Assembly: GCA_947623585.1 (NCBI GenBank)
Contig: CANQHA010000001.1
Location: forward strand, 277,491 to 341,490
Direction: 5' to 3'
Source of the DNA: an uncultured Clostridia bacterium
GTDB taxonomy: Bacteria > Bacillota > Clostridia > Oscillospirales > Ruminococcaceae
DNA: 64,000 bases
Below the pieces are notes generated by a model that was not told the DNA's origin, did no database searches, and saw only the letters and a list, made by a program, of their open reading frames with translations. A program made the translations under genes and the position numbers. Positions 1 through 8,202 of this stretch are shown here, in pieces (position 1 is the first letter of the stretch; every line of letters starts with the position of its first letter).

Positions 1-777
1 TACAACGGCGAGCCGCCCTCAGAAAAGTGCGAAGCGCTTATATATTATTCTTCAAACGACGTTTTCGAGCCGGAGGAGTTCGAGATAATCGGGCTTTATC
101 AAAACACCTCGGCGTTTAATCAGTCGGGCAGCGTGAGCTTCGGCGCCGACGCTGTTTTCGTTCCCAAAAAGGCATTGGACGGCATTGACGCGGCCGCCGA
201 ATATTTATCCAGCTTTACGGTAAACTATGTTATGGAAAACGGTTCGTCCGAGGCGCTTAACTCCGAGATCGCGTCTTCCGGCATGAGCCGTTACGCACGC
301 GTTTATGACAGCGGATTTTCCGCCGTCGAACAGGTGATAAAAAGCCTCAAGCAAAGCGCTTTCGAGCTTTTTGCAGCGGCCTGCGCGGCGTTTTTGGCAG
401 TGCTTTTTGTATATATGGCGCTGTTTGTCAGAAAGCAAAGATTCAACGCGGGGCTTCAGCTTGCGCTCGGAGCGGGAAAAAAGCGCGCTTCGGGCTTTGT
501 GACGGCGATCTCGATGATACCCGCCGCGGCGGCTTCGCTTTTGGGCGGAGCGATTGGCGCGGTATTTCTCAACAAAACTGTCACGGCGGCGTTCTCCGGC
601 GTTTATGAATCCGAGGGCATCGGCGAGGCGGCCGATCTCGGCTCAAAAATAACCGTGACCCCGGCGGCTTCTCTTCTTGCGGGGCTCGCTACGGCTGCCG
701 TATGCTTCGCGGCGATATTTATTTTTGCAAAGCTCATGGCGAAAAAGAATCCGCTTTATTTGATGAAAAACAGGTAA
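1..777 (+). CDS. ABC transporter permease, FtsX/MacB type (5' partial)
   Basis: The frame is open from base 1, so the gene begins outside the window and the ORF-track start at 133 is not its true start. What remains is about 258 codons: an extracellular portion followed by three hydrophobic segments (around codons 120-145, 165-190 and 220-245) and a basic tail ending KNPLYLMKNR, the usual end of an FtsX-like permease domain. A second FtsX-like permease follows 4 nt later and an ATPase after that, so the three make one exporter of the MacB/LolD class, which typically moves lipoproteins, peptides or antibiotics. The substrate cannot be read from the sequence. Confidence 0.8.
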   Translation, partial: YNGEPPSEKCEALIYYSSNDVFEPEEFEIIGLYQNTSAFNQSGSVSFGADAVFVPKKALDGIDAAAEYLSSFTVNYVMENGSSEALNSEIASSGMSRYARVYDSGFSAVEQVIKSLKQSAFELFAAACAAFLAVLFVYMALFVRKQRFNAGLQLALGAGKKRASGFVTAISMIPAAAASLLGGAIGAVFLNKTVTAAFSGVYESEGIGEAADLGSKITVTPAASLLAGLATAAVCFAAIFIFAKLMAKKNPLYLMKNR

Positions 778-781
778 AATT

Positions 782-1999
782 ATGCAGCTTACATATTTGA
801 AGTCCCGCTTTTTGAGAACATATATCTGGGCGGCGCTTTTGTGTCTTATTGCCGCGCTCGGCTGGTTTCAGTGCTTTTTTGCGGGCGTTGCCGCTCAAAA
901 AGAACTCGAGCGAGAAAAGGCTTACGACATTCCGGTAGAGCTCGTTATAACCGACTTGGGCGGGACCTCGTCCGACCGACTCGGCATTTCGGGGGTAGAG
1001 CTGTGGGCATTCATAAAGGACAAGGAAAACGTGACCGACCTTTGGATAATCCCACGCGACCTGAGACCCTATTTCGGCGAGCTGCGCGTGAAGACCTCTC
1101 TTTATTACAAAAGCGGGGAAATGAGCGGGCGGCTTATAGGGCTCACCGACCTTAACGCCGAGGAAGCCCTGCGCGGAGCCGAGATAGTCTTTTCGGACGG
1201 CGAAGACGCCGACTTTGAAAGCTCGAAAAGCCCTCAAATCATAGTTTCGGAACGCTTTTTTGAGAAGCTGCGCGATGAAAGCGGCGGGATATCCGAGGCA
1301 AGCGTCGCCGTCGGAACCGACAGCGGGCTGCAAAATGCTTTTGAGCTTGCCGTTAAGCCGACGGGATATTATACCGGACTTTCGACCGACGATATATACT
1401 GCTCATGGAATTTGGCGGCGGATATTATCAGAAGCCTCGGCGAGGAGCCATATGCCGACAGTATTTCGGCGACGGTAAAAGACAACGGCGAGCTTGACGC
1501 TTTAAAAGAGGATCTGAGCTATTACTTCACCGAAGCCGATCCGACCGAGACGCCTAAGCGAAATCCTAACGCCGTCGCGCTGTATTATTATAAAAACGCC
1601 GCGGTGATACATGACGAGCTGATGCGAAACACTCTTATGACGCTTGAGCGAAACATCGCCGTTCTGAACGGGCTTTTCCCGATAACGGCTGCGCTTGAAT
1701 GTCTTGTTTCGGCAGCGGCGGCATATTTTTACATTGCGCTTCGCAGGCGCGACGTTGCGATAATGCGAAGCCTCGGAACAAAAAGCGCCTTTGTGATAGC
1801 GATTACGGCGGCAGAAATGTTTGTTATATGCGCGGCGGCGTTTGCGCTTTCTCTTGCGGCCGCTGCGGCAATACCCATATGCGAGATAAAAATATCCTCT
1901 ATACTTTTGGTCGAGCTGTCCGCCCTGCTTGGCGGCGTTGTTTCGGCTGGCGTTCTGACCCGCAGGGGCGGCATTGAAATACTGAAGGAGAATGACTGA
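782..1999 (+). CDS. ABC transporter permease, FtsX-like
   Basis: A 405-aa membrane protein with one N-terminal transmembrane segment (about residues 14-34), a large external region of about 250 residues, and three C-terminal hydrophobic segments (about 300-320, 335-365, 375-395). This is the MacB/FtsX layout. The cytoplasmic 'RRRDVAIMRSLG' stretch after the second segment is typical of FtsX-domain permeases that meet the ATPase. It sits 4 nt after the upstream permease, and its TGA shares one base with the ATG of the ATPase gene, so the three are co-transcribed. Substrate unknown. Confidence 0.8.
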   Translation: MQLTYLKSRFLRTYIWAALLCLIAALGWFQCFFAGVAAQKELEREKAYDIPVELVITDLGGTSSDRLGISGVELWAFIKDKENVTDLWIIPRDLRPYFGELRVKTSLYYKSGEMSGRLIGLTDLNAEEALRGAEIVFSDGEDADFESSKSPQIIVSERFFEKLRDESGGISEASVAVGTDSGLQNAFELAVKPTGYYTGLSTDDIYCSWNLAADIIRSLGEEPYADSISATVKDNGELDALKEDLSYYFTEADPTETPKRNPNAVALYYYKNAAVIHDELMRNTLMTLERNIAVLNGLFPITAALECLVSAAAAYFYIALRRRDVAIMRSLGTKSAFVIAITAAEMFVICAAAFALSLAAAAAIPICEIKISSILLVELSALLGGVVSAGVLTRRGGIEILKEND

Positions 2000-2676
2000 T
2001 GCTTCTTTCGCTTAACGATGTTTCTTTTTCATACCGGACAAAATATCAAACGGTGAACGCCGTAAAAAATGTTTCCTGCGAATTTGAGGCGGGCAGGCTT
2101 TATGCTGTCGTCGGAAAAAGCGGGAGCGGCAAAACCACGCTTTTAAGCCTTATGGCGGGGCTTGCCCGACCCGACGGCGGGGCGATAAGCGTTGACGGAA
2201 AGGATCTTTTAAGCCTTGACCCGGACGCTTACAGGCGCGATACAGTCAGTATAATTTATCAGAACTTTAACCTGTTCCCGCTGCTGACGGTCCTTGAAAA
2301 CGTGATGTATCCGCTCGGGCTCAACAAAACGCCGAAGCAGGAAGCGCTCAAAATCGCCGTGGAGGTCATCAAAAAGGTCGGGCTCGACGAAAGCTACTGC
2401 AAGCGTCTGCCTTCAATGCTTTCGGGCGGAGAACAGCAGCGCGTGGCGATCGCAAGGGCCTTGGCGACGGGCGCTCAGACTATCCTCGCCGACGAGCCGA
2501 CGGGAAACCTCGACTCGGAAAACACCGAGAATATCATCGGCCTATTGACGTCGCTCGCGCACGGCGAAAACCGCTGCGTGATTGTCGTGACTCACGACCA
2601 AAACGTCGCCGACGCCGCCGACACCGTTTACCGAATGGACAGCGGAAGGCTGACAGAGGAAGCTCGCGAAATCTGA
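1999..2676 (+). CDS. ABC transporter ATP-binding protein, MacB/LolD type
   Basis: A 225-aa ATPase with all expected motifs: Walker A GKSGSGKT at 39-46, Q-loop around IIYQNFN (84-90), signature LSGGEQQR at 140-147, Walker B ILADEPTGNLD at 161-171 and the H-loop in VVTHDQN near 200. The GEQQR signature and DEPTGNLD are characteristic of the MacB/LolD/BceA group, which pairs with FtsX-type permeases. The start codon overlaps the preceding stop (TGATG), and AAGGAG lies upstream. It is the last gene of the exporter operon; hairpins follow within 30-230 nt. Confidence 0.92.
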   Translation: MLLSLNDVSFSYRTKYQTVNAVKNVSCEFEAGRLYAVVGKSGSGKTTLLSLMAGLARPDGGAISVDGKDLLSLDPDAYRRDTVSIIYQNFNLFPLLTVLENVMYPLGLNKTPKQEALKIAVEVIKKVGLDESYCKRLPSMLSGGEQQRVAIARALATGAQTILADEPTGNLDSENTENIIGLLTSLAHGENRCVIVVTHDQNVADAADTVYRMDSGRLTEEAREI

Positions 2677-2899
2677 GAATCGGCCGAAATAAATCGCCTA
2701 AACATTGCAACCCCCTTTGCCTTGAGCGCAACAAAGCGCCGATGCAGCAGAGGGGGGTTCTGCGTCCCGAGGGCAACATGGGTTTTGGGTTTCTTTTTAA
2801 GTATGATTTGTGAATAGAAAAGAGCAAGATTCTACCGCGGGGCCAAATTTGGCTGCGCGGAATCTTGTTGAGGAGTGCCTTCCCCAAACCCAGCTTAAT

Positions 2900-2945
2900 A
2901 TAAAAATATACCAACGTGCCAAATTGATACGTTGGTATTTTTATG
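2900..2945. terminator. Bidirectional terminator-like hairpin
   Basis: The perfect stem ATACCAACGT (2908-2917) / ACGTTGGTAT (2929-2938) has an 11-nt loop and is flanked by AAAAAT on the left and ATTTTTAT on the right, so it could terminate transcription in either direction. It is about 230 nt after the exporter operon. Confidence 0.65.
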
Positions 2946-3122
2946 CTCAAATTATTTTCGTCACCGTTGGTTTTCTCAATTTTATGTGTTGCTGAGGCGG
3001 CAACAGCCGCTAAAAATTGCACAATAAAGCAATCATAAACTTCTTGTGATTTGTACCAAACGGAGAAATTTTGGCGTTTAGGCAAACTTTTTTTAGAAAG
3101 TACCCTGATTTTTGCGAAAAAA

Positions 3123-3349
3123 TGTACGTTGTACTGTGGGAGGGGCGCACGACTCTGTTAATAAAAATTTTACAATCTGGAAAGATCCATTCGCTGAAAA
3201 AGTCCGTTTAGTGTGAACTGAAAAAATATTTGATCGGATACCTGCTTTTCGTTTGAAAATTGTACGTTATAAGATGGGGAGGATAAATCATGTTCATATA
3301 AAATTCAAATTTAGGGTGTCACCATTTACGCAAAAAATGTACGTTGTAA
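3123..3349 (+). repeat. Three spaced copies of TGTACGTTRTA in promoter-like setting
   Basis: TGTACGTT(G/A)TA occurs at 3123-3133, 3261-3271 and 3339-3349. Each copy is preceded by an A-rich run (GCGAAAAAA, GTTTGAAAAT, ACGCAAAAAA) and followed at 6-10 nt by a purine-rich, Shine-Dalgarno-like stretch (GGGAGG, GGGGAGG, GAAAGG). After the second and third copies an ATG opens only 3 and 7 codons. These may be binding sites, promoters or leader-peptide units; nothing seen decides between them. Confidence 0.45.
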
Positions 3350-3417
3350 AGTGAAAGGATGACAAATACTCATAAAGCATGACAACATTCAGCGCATCCA
3401 ATCAGGAATCCAAAACG

Positions 3418-3454
3418 GCCTATCCCCGCAATTCGCAGGAATAGGCAGTTTTAT
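3418..3454. terminator. Hairpin terminator between convergent operons
   Basis: GCCTATCCCCGC and GCAGGAATAGGC form a stem with one mismatch and a short AATTC loop, followed by AGTTTTATT. It lies just past the stop codon of the minus-strand permease gene at 3525 and could serve both converging operons. Confidence 0.6.
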
Positions 3455-3524
3455 TATATGTTTTATTATTCCACCGAGCGGCAGATAACATGCTTTAGCA
3501 AAAACTTTTTATATTATAAATCCC

Positions 3525-4727
3525 CTACCTTCCCCCAACATTCCATCTCCTATACCTCGCAAAGCCCATCAGTACAACTGCCGCACTTAACACCGCATAA
3601 ATCCCATGCACGGCCTGCCAAGCCGCGAAATGCTTCCCAAAAACCTGCAAAGTATAACTCCCGAAAATATTACGCGGCGAAACAAATCCGAATGGCAGCC
3701 AGTTCCAGATTTGCGCAGCGATTCGGTACTGCTCTGGGACGGAAAACATCATCGGTATAATCAAAAGCGCAATCATTACGGCGATTACCGCTATCCCACT
3801 TCCGAACGCCTCGGACAGCACCGCGCACAGGATTCCCGTCACGACCGCTGCCGCAAGAAGGCTGACAAACAGTATCCCGACCGCCTTGGCGCAGGTGATG
3901 TGCGCGGAGGTTTGTGGGTATATCAGCTGTAGTGCTGCGCTTGGGTCATCGGAACCGTAGACGATAAGGGTAGTCAGCAGCGTGGCGGCAAAAAGCAGTG
4001 TTGCGACGGCGGCAGAGAAAATCATCGCGGCGGCGATCTTCGCAAAATAAAGCCGCGATTTTCCGTTTTTGGTGCAAAGCATTATGCTGTCCGTGCCCCT
4101 CTGGCGCTCGCTCGAAAATATCCCCGAAAGGCATAGCGCGATTATCATCAAAGTCATCAGCCCGACTGTCTGAATGCCGGACAGAATTTCATTATAAAAA
4201 TGCGTTTTGTGATATGTAATCGGCTTTGCGATCTCATCCTCCTGCGCCCGCCAAAACTCCTTTTCGCCCTCGCCGAGGCGAAGATTTTCCCAATACTTTT
4301 CGAGCATTTCAAGGTGCATTTCATACGCCTCCGACTCATTCGGTTCCCAGGAATACAGCTCCGAAAGCGGAATGCCGGAATAGCTGCGGATAAAATTAAA
4401 TATCTCGCTGTAAGGCCGCGCGTATGTCAGATATTCCTCGGTCGCTACTCTGTCCTGCGGAACTTTTCGGTATGCCTCCACCGTTTCTTCTATAAGCTCT
4501 TGATTGATAATTCTCCCGTTGAGTACCTCGGCGTACTCCTTATCTTTAAGGTACATATTTTTATTTGAATCAATCTTCACGCCGCCGTCCCCGTAATAAT
4601 CCCCCTGAAGCGGCACGGTCAGCGTGAGAACGATCGCTATAATGCAAAGCAGCAAGGAGATCACAAAGATTTTCTTGGTGAATATTTTCTTGCATTCATA
4701 CCTAAAAATCGTCCCGAAATTATTCAT
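3525..4727 (-). CDS. ABC-2 type transporter permease
   Basis: A 400-aa membrane protein from MNNFGTIFRYECKK. I chose this ATG over the upstream track start because GGAGG lies 7 nt before it and it overlaps the ATPase stop as ATGA. An N-terminal membrane segment (about residues 17-37) is followed by about 130 hydrophilic residues and then five or more hydrophobic segments, the layout of ABC-2 permeases with a large loop between TM1 and TM2. It is the last gene of a sigma factor-membrane protein-ATPase-permease operon. Such pairs often export peptides or give antimicrobial-peptide resistance, but the substrate here is unknown. Confidence 0.82.
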   Translation of the reverse strand: MNNFGTIFRYECKKIFTKKIFVISLLLCIIAIVLTLTVPLQGDYYGDGGVKIDSNKNMYLKDKEYAEVLNGRIINQELIEETVEAYRKVPQDRVATEEYLTYARPYSEIFNFIRSYSGIPLSELYSWEPNESEAYEMHLEMLEKYWENLRLGEGEKEFWRAQEDEIAKPITYHKTHFYNEILSGIQTVGLMTLMIIALCLSGIFSSERQRGTDSIMLCTKNGKSRLYFAKIAAAMIFSAAVATLLFAATLLTTLIVYGSDDPSAALQLIYPQTSAHITCAKAVGILFVSLLAAAVVTGILCAVLSEAFGSGIAVIAVMIALLIIPMMFSVPEQYRIAAQIWNWLPFGFVSPRNIFGSYTLQVFGKHFAAWQAVHGIYAVLSAAVVLMGFARYRRWNVGGR

Positions 4728-5425
4728 ATTTTTCCCTCCGACATCTTTTTGAGATAAAATTCCTCCAGATCTCCGTCCTCTGCGCCCCAATTCCCCTGAT
4801 ATACAAGCTGTCCTGCCCTCATTATCAGCACATTGTCGGCGATATGCTCGATGTCCGAAACAATATGCGTCGAAAGAAGGACAACGCTTTCCTCGCCGAG
4901 CTGTTTAATTATATCGCGGAATTTAACGCGTTCTTTAGGGTCAAGCCCAACCGTCGGCTCATCTAAAACAAGCAGCTTCGGGTCGTTTAAAAGAGCCTGA
5001 GCGATGCCTAAACGCTGCTTCATTCCTCCCGAATATGTCCTTATTTTTTTATTCGCGACCTCCTGAAGCGATACAAGCTCCAAAAGCTCGTCGGTTTTTT
5101 TCCTTGCCTTCGGCTTTGATATTCCCTTCAACGCCGCCAGATACATCAAAAAATCCCGCCCCGAAAACTCGGGATAATAGCCGAAATCCTGCGGCAGATA
5201 CCCCAAGATTGCGCGGTATCCCTCCTCGCTCACGTCCATATTGTCAAACGCGACCGTTCCGCCCGTCGGCCTTAAAATCCCGCAAATCATTCTCATCAGC
5301 GTGGTTTTTCCCGCGCCGTTCGCCCCCAAAAGCCCGTGAACGCCCTTGTCAAGCTGCAAAGAGATTCTGTCCACCGCGATTTTGTTTTTGTACTGCTTGG
5401 TAAGTCTGTCGATTATAAGCTCCAT
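4724..5425 (-). CDS. ABC transporter ATP-binding protein
   Basis: A 233-aa ATPase with Walker A GANGAGKTT at 34-42, signature YSGGMKQRLG at 131-140, Walker B LLVLDEPTVGLDP at 151-163, and the switch His in LLSTHIVSD near 187. GANGAGKTT plus SGGMKQRLG matches the DrrA/BcrA-like group that partners ABC-2 permeases. Its end overlaps the permease start (ATGA) and its start overlaps the end of the membrane-protein gene at 5413, which implies translational coupling. Confidence 0.93.
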   Translation of the reverse strand: MELIIDRLTKQYKNKIAVDRISLQLDKGVHGLLGANGAGKTTLMRMICGILRPTGGTVAFDNMDVSEEGYRAILGYLPQDFGYYPEFSGRDFLMYLAALKGISKPKARKKTDELLELVSLQEVANKKIRTYSGGMKQRLGIAQALLNDPKLLVLDEPTVGLDPKERVKFRDIIKQLGEESVVLLSTHIVSDIEHIADNVLIMRAGQLVYQGNWGAEDGDLEEFYLKKMSEGKI

Positions 5426-6114
5426 GTCAAATCCCCCGTTTGCTTTATCATTTTATAGCACTGAACCGCCGTTCCGATTCCCAGAACCGCCAAAGCCGCG
5501 CCCCACCAAATAAAATTTTTGAAAATATAGAGCGCGGCCAGCTCGGTTGAAAAAATAATGTTCAGAACGCTCACCACCGCCGCGATTCCAACGCAGACGT
5601 ACATACTCTCTCTGCCGTGAATTTTGCGGACAGCCAAAAAGCCGAGGTACGCGGTTAGAAGGTAGGGACAGAGAATGTAAACGCCGGTTCTGAAAATATC
5701 GGAGCCGATTATAGGCGTTACCGCGCAAACCAGTATCAGCGAAACCCCGCCGATAATCCCGAGCCGAGCAAGCACCGCGCTTTTTATCGAGAACCGCGTT
5801 GACATTTCAAGCTCGGCCATTTTGTAGGCCTCCGCGCGACCGCATTCGGTGATTATCCCGAGTGCCAAAAGCGGCATGAAAGCCGAAACGCACCAGATAA
5901 TATCCCGCCCGACCCACTCGGAGCCGATAACCGCGAGCGCGAAAATCAGCACTGCCGCAGCCCAGACCCATTTTCGGATATAGCCGAGCTGGGTGATGAT
6001 AAATTCAAAATTCCCGATTGGCGGCTCGGATAAGCCGCGCAAAAACTCCTTTTTCCCTACGGGCGCAGGAGCTGCAAAGCCGTCCCTAATCGCCCGCTTT
6101 AATTTTTTGTTCAT
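5413..6114 (-). CDS. Membrane protein of unknown function in sigma/ABC operon
   Basis: A 233-aa protein with a basic N-terminal 45 residues followed by about six hydrophobic segments (starting near residues 48, 75, 110, 140, 165 and 200). I do not recognise a named domain. It sits directly between an ECF-like sigma factor gene (overlap of 4 nt) and an ABC ATPase gene (overlap of 13 nt). By position it may be the anti-sigma partner, the N-terminal part holding the sigma factor at the membrane, or an extra transporter subunit. The position is observed; the anti-sigma role is inference. Confidence 0.65.
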   Translation of the reverse strand: MNKKLKRAIRDGFAAPAPVGKKEFLRGLSEPPIGNFEFIITQLGYIRKWVWAAAVLIFALAVIGSEWVGRDIIWCVSAFMPLLALGIITECGRAEAYKMAELEMSTRFSIKSAVLARLGIIGGVSLILVCAVTPIIGSDIFRTGVYILCPYLLTAYLGFLAVRKIHGRESMYVCVGIAAVVSVLNIIFSTELAALYIFKNFIWWGAALAVLGIGTAVQCYKMIKQTGDLTWSL

Positions 6115-6560
6115 AAAAAATCCTCCCCGCCTAACTTTTCTTTAAGTTTTTTAACAGCCTGCGCGACGCGCCGATAGACTGCAAACCGCGAAATTCCGTA
6201 TATTTTCCCGATGACCGCGGCCGGGACTTCGTTCACATACCTAAGTAAAAGCAGCTCGCGGTCCGCTTCATCAAGCTGCAAAAGAGCCGCCCGGACTGCG
6301 ATGTTTTCAAGCATTTCCTCCTCCGCAAACCCGTCCGGAATTTCATCGTCAAGAGGCTCCGCCTTACGCCGCCGAAACTCGTCGATGCAGAGGTTTCGGG
6401 CGATGGTGTAGAGGTAGTGCAGATTTTTCCCGACATTCACGCAGCCGCTCTCAAAAAACCGCAGAAACGCCTCCTGCGTGACGTCCTCGGCCAGCTCCCG
6501 CCGCCGCAAGCGAAAATAGCAGTAGCGGTAAATTTTGTCATATACTTCCTCTAAGTCCAT
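6111..6560 (-). CDS. RNA polymerase sigma factor, ECF-like
   Basis: 149 aa from MDLEEVYDKIYRYCYFRLRR. This ATG has AGAGG about 7 nt upstream; the longer track form begins at a TTG with no site. Region 2 is visible as YCYFRLRRRELAEDVTQEAFLRFFE (around 12-36) and region 4 as ELLLLRYVNEVPAAVIGKIYGISRFAVYRRVAQAVKKL near the C-terminus, a helix-turn-helix. The length fits the ECF group. The gene leads an operon with a membrane protein and an ABC transporter, so the likely role is stress-induced expression of that transporter and of itself. Confidence 0.85.
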   Translation of the reverse strand: MDLEEVYDKIYRYCYFRLRRRELAEDVTQEAFLRFFESGCVNVGKNLHYLYTIARNLCIDEFRRRKAEPLDDEIPDGFAEEEMLENIAVRAALLQLDEADRELLLLRYVNEVPAAVIGKIYGISRFAVYRRVAQAVKKLKEKLGGEDFL

Positions 6561-7023
6561 CAAAAAACCTCTTTTCAATGTGTATAACGGATTGGGCAGG
6601 CGGTTTGTGCGGGGGTGGGGAGATTATTATAGCATAAAATGTAGATGATCTCAAAAATGCACTGATTTTGCGGACGGTTTTGCAGGGCGGCAAGAGAAAA
6701 TATGCAAAAAGAAACAGCAGATTAGGCTGCTGTCGGGGAAATGATGTGGCGGGGTGGATTTAGCCGCTGCCGTATCACATATGGTTTTAGGCTTTTGTAA
6801 GCCACACGTTCCACGGAATTTTATTAGGGAAGAATCCAAAGAAACCGTCGGTTTCGTGGCACACGACCTTGCAGGCAAGGTCTAGTGTGTTATACCTTTT
6901 GCATTTGACTGCCCTGTGAAAAGGCTTTTATGTATATACAGTCCCAGAAAAATAGGGGCAGCCAAAAAGCAAAAGATACTGTGTTTTTATACACTACAAA
7001 CATTATATAGAAGTCCGGCCTAA
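6561..7023. other. AT-rich gap before the accessory patch
   Basis: About 460 nt between the sigma factor gene and the hydrolase terminator. Apart from the remnant at 6787-6927 I see no gene. AGCAGATTAGGCTGCT near 6716 is a small inverted repeat. No terminal repeats of an insertion sequence were found by eye. Confidence 0.5.
6787..6927 (-). pseudogene. Start-less 46-codon ORF, probable gene remnant
   Basis: The minus strand reads 46 codons after an in-frame TAA, including YNTLDLACKVVCHETDGF and ending KIPWNVWLTKA before a stop. It contains no ATG, and no ribosome site is visible. The composition is protein-like (Trp, Cys, Phe-Pro-Asn) and unlike the random shadows nearby. I read it as the C-terminal remnant of a small protein left by an old mobile-element event. 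The family is not recognised with certainty. Confidence 0.3.
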
Positions 7024-7050
7024 TAAAAAGGCAGGGATTCTCCCTGCCCA
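7024..7050 (-). terminator. Intrinsic terminator of the alpha/beta hydrolase gene
   Basis: On the minus strand GGCAGGGA pairs perfectly with TCCCTGCC (plus 7030-7037 / 7041-7048) and is followed by TTTTTATT. It lies just past the hydrolase stop codon. Confidence 0.85.
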
Positions 7051-7054
7051 TATA

Positions 7055-7948
7055 TTATTTATCAGCGGCGAACATTTTTATAGTATCGGTATATTTCTCG
7101 GGCTGTTCAAACCAAGTCAGGTGTGCGCAGTCTGGAAGTATCACGGTTCTGCCGTTTGGCGCGCTGTTTGCAAACCGGTCCTGCTCAAATTTTCCGCAGG
7201 TCATATCATACTCGCCGACTATCAGAAGCTGAGGCTTTGAAATATCTTTAAGATAGGGCAGGTAGTCTGCATAAAAATCCTCCGAATCAAAAATCTTTTT
7301 CCTGAAACCGACAAATTTGCCCCAACAGTCCTCCGTTACCATCGGATCGCTGATATGAGCGTTGATATAGTCGTTATATCTGCTGTTCTCAATGACATGA
7401 CAATACCGCTGCACAGCTTCGTTCATATCTATTGACATTGCTTTTTCAAAGGCTTCTCTTGAAGAAAGTGCGCCGTCAAGTATTTCTTTGCAAAGGGCTG
7501 CCTGATCGGAAATACCGTCGCGCTCAAAGCACGGCAGAGTCGCTTCGGCCATGGCTCTTGCCGTATGTAAAGCGCTCCACATCGGGCAGTCGTATATAAC
7601 GGCGTCAATGCTGTCGGGGTAGGCGTGAGCATAGACAAGCGCAAGCATTCCGCCGAAAGAATGTCCAAGAGGTATCCATCTGTCTATTCCGAGGGCCTTT
7701 CTCATTTGCTCGGTCATGTGAACAAGATCGTTCACACCAAGCGGCTCGTCGCCGACCGCGTCGGAACGGAATACGCCGTACTGATCGAAGCTGATGACAT
7801 GAAAAGTCTCGCCAAACTTTTTAGCCTGATAAGAATATGTAAGGCAGCTCTCTCCCGGCCCGCCGTGTAAATAAACAAGGGTAGGCGCATTATCGACGCC
7901 GTATTCTTCGTAATAGATTTTCTTGCCTGAAAGTATTAAATAAGGCAT
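7055..7948 (-). CDS. Alpha/beta hydrolase, proline iminopeptidase-like
   Basis: A 297-aa single-domain alpha/beta hydrolase. HGGPGE at 28-33 is the oxyanion-hole motif of the proline iminopeptidase (S33) group, GHSFGG at 95-100 carries the nucleophile Ser97, VGEYDMT near 250 supplies the acid and DCAHLTWFE near 280 the His. Substrate may be an N-terminal proline peptide or a small ester; homologues vary. No signal peptide, so cytoplasmic. GGGAGG lies 6-7 nt before the ATG, and the gene has its own promoter, a long leader with three 10-bp repeats, and a terminator, so it is monocistronic. Confidence 0.85.
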   Translation of the reverse strand: MPYLILSGKKIYYEEYGVDNAPTLVYLHGGPGESCLTYSYQAKKFGETFHVISFDQYGVFRSDAVGDEPLGVNDLVHMTEQMRKALGIDRWIPLGHSFGGMLALVYAHAYPDSIDAVIYDCPMWSALHTARAMAEATLPCFERDGISDQAALCKEILDGALSSREAFEKAMSIDMNEAVQRYCHVIENSRYNDYINAHISDPMVTEDCWGKFVGFRKKIFDSEDFYADYLPYLKDISKPQLLIVGEYDMTCGKFEQDRFANSAPNGRTVILPDCAHLTWFEQPEKYTDTIKMFAADK

Positions 7949-7960
7949 ATTGTCCCTCCC

Positions 7961-7990
7961 GATTAGATGTCATTTGATGTTATTTGATGT
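7961..7990 (-). promoter_or_regulatory. Three tandem 10-bp repeats in the hydrolase leader
   Basis: On the minus strand ACATCAAATA, ACATCAAATG and ACATCTAATC follow one another with an exact 10-bp period, ending just before the Shine-Dalgarno site. They lie in the transcribed leader, downstream of the promoter at 8047-8075. One repeat per helical turn suggests a protein-binding operator; an RNA-level role is also possible. Confidence 0.5.
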
Positions 7991-8046
7991 CGGAGCAAAA
8001 TCATCGTTTAATTATTTTTATAAACTCTGACTATTTGCTTTAATTT

Positions 8047-8075
8047 ATTATATATCATCACCGACTGTAAGTCAA
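8047..8075 (-). promoter_or_regulatory. Sigma-A-type promoter of the hydrolase gene
   Basis: The minus strand carries TTGACT, a 17-nt spacer and TATAAT. The start codon is about 95 nt downstream, leaving an untranslated leader that contains the three 10-bp repeats. Confidence 0.75.
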
Positions 8076-8202
8076 GATACGATTGAAAAAAGAAAAATAT
8101 ACTTATATTTATATTTATTCGCAAAACAGGTTACGTGACTTAGCTTAAAAAGTCCGGAAATGCGTTACAACGCAGGAAATTATAAAAATTAGGAGGAATT
8201 TA

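Larger units (their letters stand above)
2677..3524. other. Convergent intergenic region with hairpins and repeated motif
   Basis: This 848-nt gap lies between the ends of two convergent operons and has no convincing gene. It is more AT-rich than its flanks. It holds inverted repeats around 2707-2759 (AACCCCCT/AGGGGGGTT) and 2825-2867 (CAAGATTC/GAATCTTG around a CCAAATTTGG core), two terminator-like hairpins (listed separately) and three copies of TGTACGTT(G/A)TA. The short ORFs on the track here (2810-2995, part of 2534-3085) show no protein-like features. Confidence 0.6.

Noticed and set aside
2825-2867. Possible riboswitch or tRNA in the gap after the exporter operon
   Set aside because: A single palindromic hairpin without the conserved core of any riboswitch I know, and no cloverleaf could be drawn.
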